A DNA stretch of 64,000 nucleotides, from assembly GCF_041296385.1 (NCBI RefSeq), contig NC_091014.1:6299578-6363577 (forward strand), in the 5' to 3' direction. Origin of the DNA: Aphelocoma coerulescens (lineage: Eukaryota > Chordata > Aves > Passeriformes > Corvidae). Numbering within the stretch: position 1 is the first letter of the stretch; each line of letters opens with the position of its first letter. The notes below the pieces were generated by a model. It was not told the DNA's origin and ran no database searches. It worked only from the letters and a program-made list of their open reading frames with translations. Positions 13,349 through 27,419 of this stretch are shown one piece after another. The translations under genes and the position numbers were made by a program.

Positions 13349-16300
13349 TTTGATGGCAGGCAGTTGTAAGAGACAAGGGGGTGTCTGGGTTTTGTTGCTT
13401 TGTTTCTGTGTGCACAGTTTTCAAGCAGGACGGATGGAGAAGAGAACTTGCTACACACTTCATGGATCTTAAAGCTGGGGAGATTACTTCAATAACCAAA
13501 GAAAGATACAGGCAGAATTCAGATCGAAACTCAAGCATGATTTGCTTTCAGGTTTTATTAAAAACCTTTTTTCAGCAGAAAGCATGATGAATTCTAGGAA
13601 AAAAATCCAATTACCGACATCCCAGCACAACATGCCATGTGTTTTCCCTTTCAAGACAATAGTAAAAGCCAGTAGTGCACTTAAACTGAGAGCACTGTTT
13701 GTGCTGTCTCTTAAAGAATGGAGTTAATGGTGAGTGGGTGAGCGTGCAGCTCCTCGGCACAGGGACCAAGGACCGCCACTCCCAAAGCCGAGGGGGAGCG
13801 TTAGGGTGACAGCAGCAATGCCAGTGACATCCTCCACTCCTCACAGAGCCAGTGGGCATTGACCTTATCCTGTCAAAGCATGTAAAAAGCGATGTGGGCA
13901 GCACTGGCCTTGTGAAAACTGGACACATTTATCCAGGACATTTCACTGCATTACCACAGAGTCACTTGTAGAAGTGTAGCTAAAATAGCTGCTGCCTGGT
14001 AATTTTTTTGCAGTGAAGCTAGAAATGCAACAAAAGCAACAGTAGTGTGAGTGAATGTTTTTCAAAATGCTCTAAAAGCAAACTTACCAGTGCCAGGCAT
14101 GCAAAATCCCATCAGTTCTATGCCCCAGATCTCCTCTCCTGCTTTCTTGTAAATACACTCTTGAGCATATTGGTTTGAAAATTGCACATCTTAGAGCTCT
14201 GCAGCCTGGCAGTCTGAGCAGTTTGTTTTGTTTTGAACACTTTCGCCACGCTTAAGTCTGCAGAACTTAAAGAAATCAGACTGGTTGCATGCATTTTCCT
14301 GGAGCTGATAGTAGCACAGCTTCCAAGCATAGTATTTCCTAGCTCACTCTCCTCCTCAATCATTTCTTGAAAATTCCTTCATAATAACCTTATCCAAACC
14401 ATAAATATGAAAGTCAAATAAGCCCAAAGGAGATTTATCATCCTCTGACTCGGCACTCCTTTCATGATTAATAATGACATTGATTCCTTTGGAAATGAAA
14501 CAAAAATTAATTTAAAGTTTCTGATTGGTTTTAGTATTAGGTAAACTTAACATATCGAACAAGCGTAAAACAATTATCAGTCTTATTAACAAAATTAGCT
14601 ACAGCAAATTTACCAGAAGGAAACTGTTGCTATTTAGCTCCCTAATTATGTCACTATTCTTTGTGACCAAATGATATAATGAAAATAATTTGATCAACTG
14701 CTGCTGCATAGAGAATTTTCTAGGAGCAGCTGAATATCATAATCTGTTTTGAATGTATGTTTGCCTACTCTTCATCTGTTTCAGAAAGCAGAGGTCAAGG
14801 GCTTCAAAGAATTTTGCAATGAAGCAAAGTTGAACTGTGCTAGGCAGAATATGGAATAGATTCTTTTACTATTATGAAATGTTAGATAACCCTTTCCTTG
14901 AGGCCACAACCCTTTGACTTCTTGAAGTGAGCTCTGGTGTATGAATTTCAGACTCTGGAAAAGCATAGGATGTCTTTTATCCTGCCTGGCACTAAGGCCA
15001 AGGTTTGGATTTTCCATGCTGTGCTGTTGTCTGCCTATTTCCTTGCAGTGTGCCTCAATCCAAGCACATAAACGTGGCAAGGTTTTCTTTCCAGCCCTGA
15101 GAGCTGATAAAACAGAGAGCAGTTGGACACCCTCTAGCCACAGGCACTTCAGCCCAGGGGGACAGTCACCTGGCCAACCTTGAAGGCCACCCAAGCATTG
15201 GTGATACACAGAACTTGGGGTGCCAGCTCTCATCTATTCTGTGTGAGTATCCTGTGCTCATGGTTAGCAGTGCAGTGGGGTAGAAACAATGAGAGCTGAC
15301 GAAGCTGATGAGAGAAGTCATACATGATCTTGGAAAACTTCTTGCAAAATATCTCTACTGGCACTCCTGTACTTCCACCTCAGCAAGCATTTAAATGGTG
15401 GGGTCTCTGAGCATTTCTGTCCTACCAGATCTGTCTACCCTCCCTGGCTTCATCCTGACTGGTCAGGATATGACCCTCACTCTGTGTGTGTTCCCATTTT
15501 TTCCTTCCACTTGCCATCTCCCTTCCCTGAATTGCCATCAGTGGGCAGCTTGGGTCCAGGGTCATTTCCTAGCCCCATACCTATAACAGCTGTCCCCATT
15601 TCTGAGTCTTTCCCTCTCTCCCTCCCAGTTTGGTTTTATGAACTGGAGAAAGGAGATTAAGACACTCTGGTACAGTAAGAATTCTGCAGCATGAGAGTGA
15701 CCTGCATACTGTAAAATTGCCTTAGATTGTACCAATGAACTGAACTTCAATATGATCAACTCCAGTATTAAACTACACAGAAGTGAATGGGAAAGCTCCT
15801 GTGGAATAGAAACCCCTCGAGTACATCCCCTGGCTGCTTGCTTAATGCTTATGAAGATGCTCTGAACTACACAACTTGTTTTCTTGCCTACACTCTGACT
15901 TTACATCTTTATGGTTTGTGTCCTCTGGGAAACATTTTTATTTTTGTTTCATTATTTAAAGCAAGCCTAATATTAATGATGGGGCTGCTGTGCATTACAG
16001 CACTGTGCTACCAATACACATCAGCTCATAACTTTTGGTGAGGCTTTCTGCATAATTTATGTCCAAAGGAGAGTATGCTGACACAAAATCGAGGGTTTAA
16101 CCATGTTTACTGCTGCTTGTGATAATTAGATCATTTCATACTGGAACTACTAAACAACTGAACTAAGGTGGGCCTCTGATTAATTGTTAAATTTATATTT
16201 AACTAAATAAATTAATATATATAATAAATTAATTCTTCCTATTTAGTAAATTAATATATTTAATAATTTTATATTTATTATTATCTTAAATAATCAAAAA

Positions 16301-19300
16301 TGAAGAACTTTAAATATGTTTTGTAGCCTTTTTTTTATACAGCATAATCAGAAAACCCATACGCTGTACATAAAATACTTGGGTGCCATCAGATGGACCA
16401 GTGCAAGAACAGGCAAGCAAAAATCATGCCCTCATAGGATTTGCCCAGTCATTCCCTAATCATTCAACTTTATAAAGTTTCCTATGGTATTTCTTGAAAG
16501 AGTTGTGTAAGGCCCCAGAAGAAGTTCTAAATATCAAAAATTTTTGACAGTTTCAACACTTCTAAACGTGACTGGAACAGAAAGGACTTCAAATGAGAAA
16601 TCAAATCCACATGTGCTTCTATTAACCTCTTGTTTGGCATATTTTAAATCACTGCATGCATCTTTATATGTTTTCTGATCAGCCGTACTCTGGCATCTGG
16701 TTAAAAGTGTGTAACAAGTCATATAGCTCAACTTCTCTAAGAAATAAATATACAGGGGGTGTGGTGTCAATGTGAGAAAGATCTAGAAGACTGAACAGAC
16801 ACCTAGTTCAAAGGCAGTATAGAAAGATGACTTGAGGGGTAAAAAAACAACAAACCATGTTTCATAAAATCTGTTGTTTTAGGTGGGAAGCAGAGGCGTT
16901 TTTCCTTGCTGATGGATGATGGCAAAATTATAAGAACCATAAAATAATACTCATGCAGTCCTTAAAGAGGCTTTAGATCCAGGAGAGGTAAAATGTGCAC
17001 CTTCTTGCCCAGATAAACTTTAGAAACACTTAGTCCTTTGCTTTGAAAGGAATTTTCCATCAGTCACTCTCTCCTGTGGCTACTTCTAAAAATTATTAAG
17101 CATTAAAGACCAGAGGTGAGAAAGAGGTTCCTATACAGTCAAAGCATTAATTTTGGGTGTTCATTCCAAAGAGTTCTTTTGGTTTCCTGATGTGATTTGT
17201 TTCTTTCCCAGACTGGACAATACCTATTCTTATTTTTTCACCTTTCATAGCAGCTCTCCTTGTTTCCCTTTAGATATCCTGGAGTGACACATGAGGGTGG
17301 TGGACTCTTGCTGAAGTTCCTCTGTTAGATGGGAATGTTTGTTGGGTTGTCCCTGAGATGACAAGAGGTGTAAGCTTTCCCTAGACATCTTCCTGCTTAG
17401 TTTAGGATGCTTTTTGTGAAAGAGGGATGTTCAGCGACAGGTACATACTGCACAGATCAGAAATGGCATCCAAAATTAAGCCATCTGTAGGATATGCTAG
17501 TGATCATCCATCTCTGACTCTCATCAGAGCATAGAGGCTTTAACAGAAGCCATGACTTGGGTTTTGTGGGGGCTTAATACTTTTCCCCATTTACATCCTT
17601 TGCTAGGAAAACAAAAACAGTTATTCCCCAAATCCTGATTCAGAAGGGATGAATCTTTTTTCAGTGGGTCAGAGCCTACCATGCTTCAATCTTAACACAG
17701 AAATTCCTTTTTACAAATACAATTTTCCAGTCCCCGATTCAATGTGATTAAGAATAACAGAGTTCCTGCATATATTATTCCTGCACTTTGTTTTCTCAGT
17801 CGTATCTATGAGTGAAATGCACTCAAATGCCAAAAATACGTAGCGTTTCTGAAGCTGATTGTTATTAATATTGTTCCGTTTGGGTTTTTATAGCTGTAAA
17901 CCTTTTTGAAGTGCCTAGCAAAAAGCGAGAGGAGCAGCTTTGGAGGGGGGAGACAACTTTGAAATCCACAGAGCAGAAGCTTTAATCTCCAGTTGTGACT
18001 GACATCAAACAAAAGTGCAAAAACTCCCTTTGTTCTTGAGCACAAAGGGTGTGTTTGTTGTTTGTTCAGGGTAAGTGAAAGGCCCCCATGAAGTCCCACT
18101 GAAGATGTTTAATGAATCTGGCAGCCTCCAAGCTGTCTCTTCTACAGAGTAATCCTAGAGACAGACCCATCACACATAATTTAACAGAGTGTGACAAGAC
18201 AATCTCTGCTCAGGAGACACTTTGGAGAGGGAATACTTTTATTACTCAACAGCACAGACCCCTTAGGGTTGGTGCTGTGGAGCAGAGCTCTTGGTGGTGG
18301 TGGCCACACTTTCATCTCTGAATTGAGGAGAATTGCACAGGTATTGCATATTAAGTTTCTTTGAACTCATAGTTTAAATCAAGTGAATTGTACTCTCTTT
18401 AGTGCAGGGGGCAGGGATTTTGGCAGCCTTAGCTTCTAATAGAAGACAAAGTCAAGAACATCTAAGAAAGGAGGAGACTTGCTACCAAAATCAGGTCAAA
18501 CAGGGACACGGGTATTAGGGAAGGAAGGGAGAAATTGTATCAAAATTGGAACAATAATGGAAAAGACTACAAAAAAAAACCAAGTGAGTGAATATTCTTA
18601 GATGTCAGATCCATTAAGGTTTACCACATATATGTCATCTTTTATCAGTTTGTCCTACTTGATCATTCCTTGGATGACTAGAATAGGAATAACCATGGTG
18701 TGTGTCTTTAGCCTCCCTTGTCCTTGCTATGATCTAATGTTCATAGCCTCGATATTGTGGAAGTTGGGCTGTTTACTGCCACGTCTCATGTTCTGTTGTC
18801 AAGCTAAGGATGTTCTTCGTGGCTGGGAGCATGTGGAGTAGCTGGTCTGTGCTTTTATGGTCTGGGCATGCATTGCCCATGGATAGGACAGAGGGGGCTT
18901 AAATCCTCCTTAGACTTGAGTGTTCAGGTGAGTGCTTTCATCTTCTCTCAGCAAAATCAGTTTTCAGCCCTGCCTCATTCTGCATGTGGGCAATCTATTT
19001 TCACATTTCTTCTATAAAATGGGCATAACCTTGTATACCTACTTTGGGATAAATTATGGAGTGGAATGTGACAACTCATATCAGAGCTTGTGAAGAAGAC
19101 ACTGTTCTCTTGGAGAACACCATGACTGGGGTTCTTTTTTTCCCTAGCTTCCTCATGACATCAATCAAATTTTACTTTTTATCCCCACTGCTGGATGTAA
19201 ATGCAAAATGTATTTGTAGTGTAGATGTCAGCCACTCCTGGGACTACTGAGGGTCTAAGCTGTTGCATTTGATCCCCCTGCCAAATGCCAACCAGAGCCC

Positions 19301-21523
19301 CAGAAAACCATCAAACATCAGATCTGATGACTGGGATTTCGACTTGGTACCAAAACAACCTTGACACCCTGGAACACAACACACAAACCCTTTCTAAGAG
19401 CTTCTCTGCCCAGCATCACCAGCATCACTGAAATATTCCTTGTTCTCTCTTAAATTGCAAGAATATTGTGAGGTCTATCTAAAATAGCAGTCCCTGTTTC
19501 CCTCCCTTTTTCCCCTACCCCTTATCAAATCATACGTCCAAAATCAAGTGCCTGTGTGCTCTGCTGACAAGCACAAGGGGATTAGGGATGACGGGTTTAA
19601 CAAAACTGGCTCAAGGTTTTGTAAAATGCATCTTGGAGTCTGAGCTCTGAACGAGCCATAAAATTCCTCCCATGAGGTACAAGTGAGGTTTCTACAAGAC
19701 TGGATCAGAACTTAATAATGTTTTTTTCTAGGTTATTTTTTTTCTTGCTTTCTAAAAGATGCCAGAAAACCATCTGACTTTTTAAGATGCTGTAAGACTA
19801 ACAATGACTTAATGTAACCATTGTGTAAAAAATCACAAATATGTTTTACCACCATCAAAAAGAACTGATTTCTGGGCTGCATGCAAACCATTTGGGGCAA
19901 TTAGCATGTAATTTAATTTGCATTAATCAGCACAAGGTCAGCAAGAAATTAACTTTGGGTGTAGATTTTACATATAACAGCATTTGAGAAGAAGGGAGGA
20001 ACTGTTTTTACAGGGTGTTAATTTGGAGCTAAGTGCATTCAGCAAGTTTGGCGTGGCTTGGCCTTGCAGGAGAAAGATGAATGATGTGGATTTGGGAGCA
20101 TTGAAAGCACAAAATGATGTGGCAATTTACCAAGCATTTAATGTTGCAATACATAAACACTTTAACAGACTTCTTGGCACTTGTAAAGATCAGAGCACAG
20201 GTTTTGCTGAAGCACCAAGCACTCTGCTAGCGCTGAAGGGCCCTGTCTGGCTGAGCGTGGTCAGGGCCCCACAGGGCTGCATGCACTGACCATGGGTTGT
20301 GCCAAATAATTCAACAACACAGCCAGGTATCCCAAAAGCACAGATCTCCCTGCAGCTTTGCAGTATTTCCTTACTGGAAGGAGATCAGGCAAATTACTCA
20401 TTTTATTGTGTGCCTCTTCAGACCTCCAGCCATTCCCTCCACCGCCATTTCATTTCAGAAATTCTCCTGGGGCTCCACGAGCCTGTCAGGTGAGCAACAT
20501 GGTAAGTGTTGTGAGAAACCCACTGCTGATGACACAGAAATTGTTTTTGACAAATGTTGTCTGAGCATCTGGTTATGGGAAACGAGATGGTAAGAAGTCT
20601 GGTGGTGTTTGGCTATGCTGAGGTGGTACATAAAATGTTCATGGCTGATCTTAGGCCTTTTTCTTTGAATGAAAAGCATTTATCACTTGTGTGGTGTGGA
20701 AGGTGTCTGAGAATATGTCTCTTGCATTTCCTATCATTTCACAGAGGGCAATCTCAAGGCTCTTTGGAGCTGCAACTCGTCCATCTGTAGTTCACACACC
20801 TCTTTTCTGCAGCAGGGTTAGAAAGAACCAAGGGCAGCATTGCACAGCCCATTTTAAGACAGGAGGCCACTGCCATATCGGCAGCCATTGCATAAATATT
20901 ATTCTGGCAAAAGAATTTTTGGACAAAGTAGACACAGAGGCCTCACATCCAGTTATTTATGCTCAGCTGAGATGCTGAGGTTGACCCTAGTTCACCTATG
21001 CTTCTTGCCTCCTCAGAGGGAGATCCATGGTGGGTTTAACTGGAATTGAATTGGAAGTCAAAGGAGACTGATTATACTTTTGGGCTTTTTTGTTAAGTTC
21101 CCAATCTTAAATGGCCAAAGCATGTCTGAAGGAACTGGCTATGCAAGGAGTTTTGGAATGCAAAGCACATCACTTTGGGACTCAGAATTAAGATCCAGTT
21201 TGATCACAAACTGGGATTGTATCTTTATGAGACAGCTTAGTTTTGCTTGAGCTTTTCTCCCTCTGTGGCTGAGGGTACATTTACATCATCCACTGAAAGA
21301 TTCGAGCTACTGTGCACAGCCTACCTGCTGTGGCAAAAAGGTGTCTGTGAGTGGACTTTCCTGACTCCTTGTGTTGCTCCCATTGCTTCAGCGAGGTTTT
21401 GGTATCTAGACACTCCACATTGGCAAGATATTCTTAAGCAATACTCCCTAGTTAGCTCGCTATTAAAAAAATGTATGTTTAATTTTTAGTTGCATGACAG
21501 ACTAATAAAGCAAATTTGACTTT
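13349..21523. other. Non-coding upstream sequence
   Basis: Eight kilobases without a recognised exon or repeat family apart from an AT-rich block at about 16180-16310. Two clusters of open frames (14781-15233 on the minus strand, 150 codons; about 19984-20978 on the + strand) lie in locally GC-richer DNA. They show no domain, no ordered splice structure and no family likeness, so I do not call them genes. Confidence 0.5.
16180..16310. repeat. AT-rich low-complexity block
   Basis: About 130 bp that is nearly all A and T, with repeated 'aaattaata' and 'atatttaat' units on both strands. It looks like decayed simple sequence. Confidence 0.7.
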
Positions 21524-22421
21524 AGAATCATAGAATTACATAGGTTGGAAAATTTCATTGAATCCAAGCATTAAGCCAGCACTGCCAAGCCCACTACCAA
21601 ACCATGTCCCCAAATCCCATATCAATATGTCCTTTAAATCTCTCCAGGGATGGTGACTCTACCACTTCCCTGGGGAGCCAGTTCTAATGCTTGATAACCC
21701 TTCCCATGAAGAAGATTTTCCTAATATGCAATCTAAACCTCCCAGGTACAAACTGTTTTGTCTTGTCCTATTGCTTGTTACTTGGGAGCAGAGCCTGTCC
21801 CCACCTGGCTTCACCCTCCTGTCAGGGAGTTGTAGAGTGAGAAAGTCACCTCTGAACCTCTTTTTCTCTGTAGTAAATACCACCGGCTCCCTCAGCTGCT
21901 CCTCATAGGATTTGTGGTCCAGACCCTTCCCCAGCTCTGTTCCCTTCTCTGGACATGCTCCACTCCCTCAATGTCCTTCTTGTAGTGTGGGGCCCAAAAC
22001 TGAACCCAGGATTCAAAGTGTGGCCTCACCAGTGCCCAGTACAGGGGGACAATCTGCCCATGTCCTGCTGGCTACATTATTGCTGGCACATTCCAGGATG
22101 CCCTTGGTCTTCTTGGACACCTGGGCACATTCCAGCTCATGTTCAGCCACTGTCAACCAGCAAACCCAGGTCCTTTTCCACTGGGCAGCTTTCCAGACAC
22201 TGTTCCCCAAGTCTGTAGCACTGTGTGGGGTTGTTGTGACCCAAGGGCATAATTCCACACTTTGCCTTGTCAAATCTCAAACAACTGGCCTCAGCTCACT
22301 GATCCAGCCTGTCCAGGCTCTGCCTTTCTGCTCTCCAGCAGATCAACACTCCCATCTGACTTAGTGTCACCTGCACTGAGGGTGCACTCAATCCCCTTGT
22401 AAAGATCTTTGCTAAAGACAC
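21524..22421 (-). mobile_element. CR1 LINE, 5'-truncated, antisense, second CR1 subfamily
   Basis: About 900 bp, reverse orientation. It starts with 'agaatcatagaat' and 'ataggttggaaaa', then the 'cactgccaagcc' and 'aaaccatgtccc' segment typical of a CR1 subfamily different from the one at 7348. It runs through the 3' UTR into ORF2 (antisense 'tctctggacatgctcc', 'gggttgttgtgacccaag', 'gagggtgcactcaatcccct'). Frames are broken. The 150-codon + strand ORF at 21912-22364 is antisense to the LINE and not a gene. A run of 12 T at about 22422-22433 follows the truncation point directly. Confidence 0.94.
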
Positions 22422-24480
22422 TTTTTTTTTTTTAATAAAGATACCTCTTTCTTCAAAAATTTGTGCTCTGACATTTTAAGGAATTCCTTAGCCTAGATTC
22501 TCAGTTTGTGGAGAATTTTCACCAAAGGTTTTGAAATGCATCCATCTCCTAGGTGTTTTCACAGGATCTGATTTATTTCTTACTTCCCACAAACCAAGAT
22601 CTTAACACTGAATTACAGGCCCTACAAAACTCTGTGAGTTTGGGCATTTAGAACCACGAAAAATCACTAGTCATTTTTTAACATCATGCACAAAACTGTC
22701 AAGTGTCAGATGACATGAGAAAGGTCAAAGAAAAATGTGTTGTAAATCTAACTGAAGATTTATATCCCAGCTCTTCCATTTTAATCAATGCTAATAGATT
22801 TTTAAAGACAAAAAAGAAAGAAAGGAAGGAAGAGTATCCTTTGAACAAAAGATGTTAGGTAGAGAGTTTAAAGTATTAAAAAAGTGTGGTGATTTTATTT
22901 TTCAACCTTGACATAAAACTAATTAGTGAGGATAACAGCTGAGGAAACAAGTGTCTGTGCTAATTCATTTTTAAAATAGTAAAAATTATTTTGTAGCTAT
23001 TAGTTTTATTTTTATGGCAACTCTATAGAACTGATACATTTCCTTCCCTTCAGAGCATTTTTAAATAGAAAATCTATTATCAGATAATGAATCAAGAGTT
23101 CTCAACCAGTATTTATAACCAAAGATCACTTAATCTGATTTGAATCATTCAACTTTCAGTTTGTTTCCCTTCCATATAGGACAATGCCATATTACCTGCC
23201 TTTTCAGGAAACTTGGGGGTTGAGGAGTTTTTCCCATAAGCCTATATTTCATCTTGGATAGGGTAGGAGTAAGGTCCACTTATTACATCCCATTCATTGC
23301 CTAATGTTCTCTTGGTAGATGCATCCACTCATCTAGATTCTGGATCCCAGAAATTAAACTCCTTTCTCTTTTTCAGTTGCATGTGAGTTTCTGGTCAGCA
23401 TCACTCTCTCTGGTGAGAGCTTGTTTTTAAATATCCACTTTCATCCCTCCTTGTTGGATGCATTTCATGGATGTGTGAAATGAACCTTCTGTGTAGAGCA
23501 CCATAAGATCATTTTAAAATAGGTTCAATAGAACTGTTAAATGTGGTTCTATTTCTAATTTTTGCTTAAGAGGATGAGTAGCCATTAAATTCTCATCTGT
23601 AATTATTAACATTTTTCATGTTCATTGATATATGTTAACACAAACAGCTCATACATTTGTATATATTGTGCAAGTTCACTTTCTTTGCATTATGCTCCCA
23701 AGAACACAAGGTCCTTGATATCCCACATCATTAAAGTCATGATCTTGGCATTACTACAAGTGCAAAATAAAGATATTCCTGTTTAGACAGAGCAGGTTCT
23801 GCTTATGCTTTAAATAGATTTTAAATTAAAGTAGAAAATAAATGGTTCTGTAACCAGCTGTGTTTGTTCTCTCTCTGCCTTTTCTCTCTCTTTCTCTCAG
23901 ATCTGGTGCTCTGTTGCCTCTTCTGCTACTCTTCACTCTTTTGATCAGCTATCTCCTCCTCCCCTTTAGTTGCAGGCCAGATGTTCTTACGACATGTAGA
24001 TCTTTCCAAATATTTTATTTCCTTTGTAGAGTAGCCATGTCTGCAACCACAGCCTGGCCAGTTGTAAGTTGTTTCAAGTGATTTATTGTCTTTTAAAAAT
24101 ACACTGAAGTGTATTTCTCTGTTAGAATTTCTGAACTGCACAAGCCTTGAGTTTTGCCCCCTTCCTTGTTAAGGGTGGGAGTAGCACTGGAGCACATCTT
24201 TTAGGTAAAAAGGAAGGGATTGTTCCTTCTGTCTCCCAGATGCTGAGATGCAGAGTCAGTGCTGCTGAATGCTCGAGGGAGGCAGCACACACTTTTTCTA
24301 TCACAGAGAAGCAGTGGGTACCGGTCCTGCTATATACTTTAAATGCAAAACTTTTTATTCCCCTGCTGTCCAAGTATTAATCTTCAGCATTTATGCAACA
24401 TTTTGTACTCCTGTGTTTTCTGCCTATTTTTTCTGCTATTTAATTTTCATGATACTCTTTGGATACTCCCAAGTGAAAAA
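22422..24480. other. Non-coding upstream sequence
   Basis: AT-rich, no exon or repeat family recognised. A pyrimidine-rich stretch at about 23866-23965 gives long open frames by composition only. Confidence 0.5.
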
Positions 24481-24525
24481 GGTTAGAAAAGACCTTTTGC
24501 ATCATGCAGACCAACAGTCTGTAAG
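24481..24525 (-). mobile_element. Possible very short CR1 relic, antisense
   Basis: 'ggttagaaaagacctt' followed by 'catcatgcagaccaac' resembles the reverse complement of a CR1 3' end ('ggttggaaaagacctt..gatcat..gtccaac'). The flanking octamer-type repeats are missing, so this may be chance likeness. Confidence 0.3.
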
Positions 24526-24633
24526 TAATTGCCGCCCCTATGACACAGACAGAAAATCTAGGCATATAATCTAAAATATCTACCAAAACAGACAAAAGGA
24601 GATGGGGCAAATTTTTAGACTGGTTTTGTTGAC

Positions 24634-24634
<1 letters not shown>

Positions 24635-24669
<35 letters not shown>
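24635..24669 (+). repeat. Uninterrupted run of 35 A
   Basis: The longest homopolymer in the window. It could be the A-tail of a retroposed sequence, since the upstream 100 bp is not recognised, or a slipped homopolymer. Length in an assembly is unreliable for such a run. Confidence 0.85.
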
Positions 24670-24671
<2 letters not shown>

Positions 24672-25433
24672 GATTTGTTGTATCTCTACTGCAAGAGTTT
24701 GAAACTAATCTTCCTTCTCCTGAGCACAAAGATCCTGTGAGTATGTTTAAAACACACAAGGCATACAGAGGTAGTACCTGTCCACATCTGCATGAATGGC
24801 TCTAAAGCTGATCAATATGATTTCACCATGAAATTGTATTTAGATACTTAGATGTGAGGAACTGAGTCTCTGTGACTTGTGTTTTCACAGCCTGGAACAG
24901 CAAAGAAACATCTCCACCTGTATGTATGTGCATAATACAAATAGTAAATGTCACAGTGTTTCTGCTCTCCTGATAAAAATAGTATCCTGGATGTCAGATT
25001 GCTGGAGCTGAGGACAACAATTGATCTCCCATCTGCAACTATGTTACAGGCTGTATAATCAAAAACCAAAATCAACAGAGGAAGCAGAGACAAAAGTTTG
25101 ATAATTTGTTCTAGGTAAAAATGAACAAAAATTTCAATTAGAGCAGAGGTAAAGCCTGATGAGATAGAGCCTTTTGAGTTACAGCCAATTCCTTGCTATT
25201 CACATTCACCAATTAAGTGGTCTAGAGTAAAATTATCCTAACAATACCTGGGTTTGTGTTTCCAATAACACAAAAGCTGCAGGCAATGAGTTACTCATTT
25301 TTCTAGATTTTAGGAGAAGATACCTAAATGAACTGTCTGCTTTCTGAAAGCGTGCTGGAAAGACTCCACTTCTGAAGCTGAGGCCAATTTCCTTTCTACT
25401 TCAAATTTTGCATAGGTGTAACATATTATAGGT
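24670..25433. other. Non-coding upstream sequence
   Basis: No recognised feature between the 35-A run and the next CR1 copy. Confidence 0.5.
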
Positions 25434-25877
25434 CACAGAATCACAGAATGGTGTGGGTTGGAAAGCACCTTAAAAATCATTATCCTACTCTGCCATGTGC
25501 AAGGACACCTTCCACTAGACCAGGTTCTTCCTCATCCAAGCTGAACAATTCAAGGGATGGGACAGCCACAGCTTCTCTGCAGAACCTGTTCCAGTGTCTC
25601 ACCACCCTCACAGGAAAGAATATCATCCTAATAGCTAATCTAAACCTGCCCTCTCTCAGTGTAAAGCTATTCCCTCTTGTCCCATCACACATGCCCTTGT
25701 TCAAAGTCCCTCTCCAGATTTCTTGTGGGCCCCCTCAGGCACTGGAAGGTTCTGTAAGATCTTCCTTCAACCTTCTCTTCTCCAGGAGGAAATAACTCCA
25801 GATCTCTCAGCCTGCCCTCATAGGAGAAGTGCTCCAGCCCTCTGAGTATCTTCATGCCCCTCCTCTGGACCAGTCTG
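25434..25877 (-). mobile_element. CR1 LINE 3' fragment, antisense
   Basis: About 440 bp starting with 'cacagaatcacagaatgg' and 'gtgggttggaaagcacctta'. It continues through 'accaggttcttc', 'cctgttccagtgtctcacca', 'cataggagaagtgctccagc' and 'cccctcctctggacc', all reverse complement of CR1 3' UTR and ORF2 end. On the minus strand at 25480-25704, LREGRFRLAIRMIFFPVRVV is the decayed CR1 ORF2 C-terminus. Confidence 0.93.
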
Positions 25878-27419
25878 TTTCAGACCTGGCAGTCTTGCCC
25901 ACGTATAACTTGATTGCTACAGACATCCTGCAGGCAGGTTGCAGCTACCTGGAAGTGCCAGGCAGGCTCAAGGTGTCTGAGCTGCACTTTCACAGCAGCC
26001 ACAGGGTGCCCAGGGCAATGGCAGTGCTGTGGAGCACAGGGATAGATATACGCTGGTGAAGCTGAAACAGGAACATGGGAATTCTCACCTTTGCTTTAGG
26101 CACTTAGGTGGGATTCGTCTTGCCTAATATATGCATTTAAAAGTTAGGGATCTAATCCCTTTGCAGTCAATGGAGAGATGTGGTAATGCTCTTTAGTATA
26201 ACTAATCTCCCCTCAGTGACAATAGAGAAACCCTAGATGACTAGCTTAGACTAATTGCTCAGCTTCAAAGGTGGGATTTAACCACCTAAAACAGTAAAAT
26301 GCTATCAGATTAAAGTGTAGCTTTTCACACCTATACAAAACAAATGTGATTTGAGCCTAAGTAACTGCACAGAACAGCAGATAACCAACTTAGACTGCAA
26401 GTACCTCTTGTGAGGAGAAGACGTATTTTAAATGTTTGTGCAACCCACAATAATGCACTGATTTATGCATCTTGCAGTGTTCTGTATTATGGTCACACTG
26501 CTCTGGAGTTTATTGGATTTTTTCATTTTAAAGATGGAGATGTGAGCAAGAGGTTAATTGGTTTGCATGAGATCTGACATGGGGACACTTGGTAAAATGG
26601 GCACATGAATCAAGGTTTTCTATTCCTCTCACAATTGCACTCACGATTTTTGGTCCATTGTCCTGGACACTTGTCCACCATTTCTTTGTCCCAAAATGTA
26701 GTCCGTCGCTTGGCTGGTAGAAACACTTTTTTAGTGTAGCAAAACATCACTATGTTTTGGGCTTCTCAATATTTTTTAAATACTGTAAGCAAATGGAATG
26801 GTCAAGGAATAATTTGAACTAGAAGTAGAGAGCAGAAGGCATATTTTTAATTGGTATAATCAGTTGTTGTTACTGGCTTGCCTCTGAAGTTTTGATCATT
26901 TTCCTGTGTAAATGATTGTTATTCCTGTGGCCTTTCAAGGATTTGCAGCATCACATAATTAGTTTAGCAAACTCATTGGCCATACGTGGAAGGCTTGGGT
27001 TTCCATTAAATACAGGGCAATGAAATTATTAAATTTCCACTGTATGTAATTTGTGCAGAGCATTCTGCAATATATGCATATCAGTTATGAATCTACAATC
27101 AATTTTCATATTAAATGTTGGATTTAAACTCCACAGCTGGACTTTCATCCTGAATGAAGCCAGATAGCCCTGTGCATCTGGTTTAATCTTCCCTTCAGCC
27201 ATATTATTTTAAAGGCACTCCTGCTTAGTACATCTTACAATTGAAAAATAATACTCATATTCCCTCTCATCCTCAGCAGCTGTGATCCCTCTGCAGATGT
27301 TGTTGTGTCAGACGTTTCATTACATGTGATAGAAAGCATAGGTTCTTTTTGTCTGTCTGTGTTACTGCTTTGTAGATTTTTCTTTTCTTTTTTTTTTTTA
27401 TTTATTCTTTTGGCTGTAG
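25878..27419. other. Non-coding upstream sequence
   Basis: No repeat family or gene recognised. The stretch at about 26880-27130 is AT-rich with several TAATTA-like and ATGCATAT-like words, the sort of composition seen in developmental enhancers. Conservation cannot be judged from one sequence. Confidence 0.5.

Noticed and set aside
14781..15233. 150-codon minus-strand ORF with an overlapping 80-codon + strand ORF
   Set aside because: No family likeness and no splice context; locally GC-richer DNA explains open frames on both strands.
19984..20978. Cluster of overlapping + strand ORFs of 64-101 codons
   Set aside because: Different frames overlap one another without a coherent protein, and no domain or splice pattern is seen.
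21912..22364. 150-codon + strand ORF
   Set aside because: Antisense to the CR1 copy at 21524-22421.
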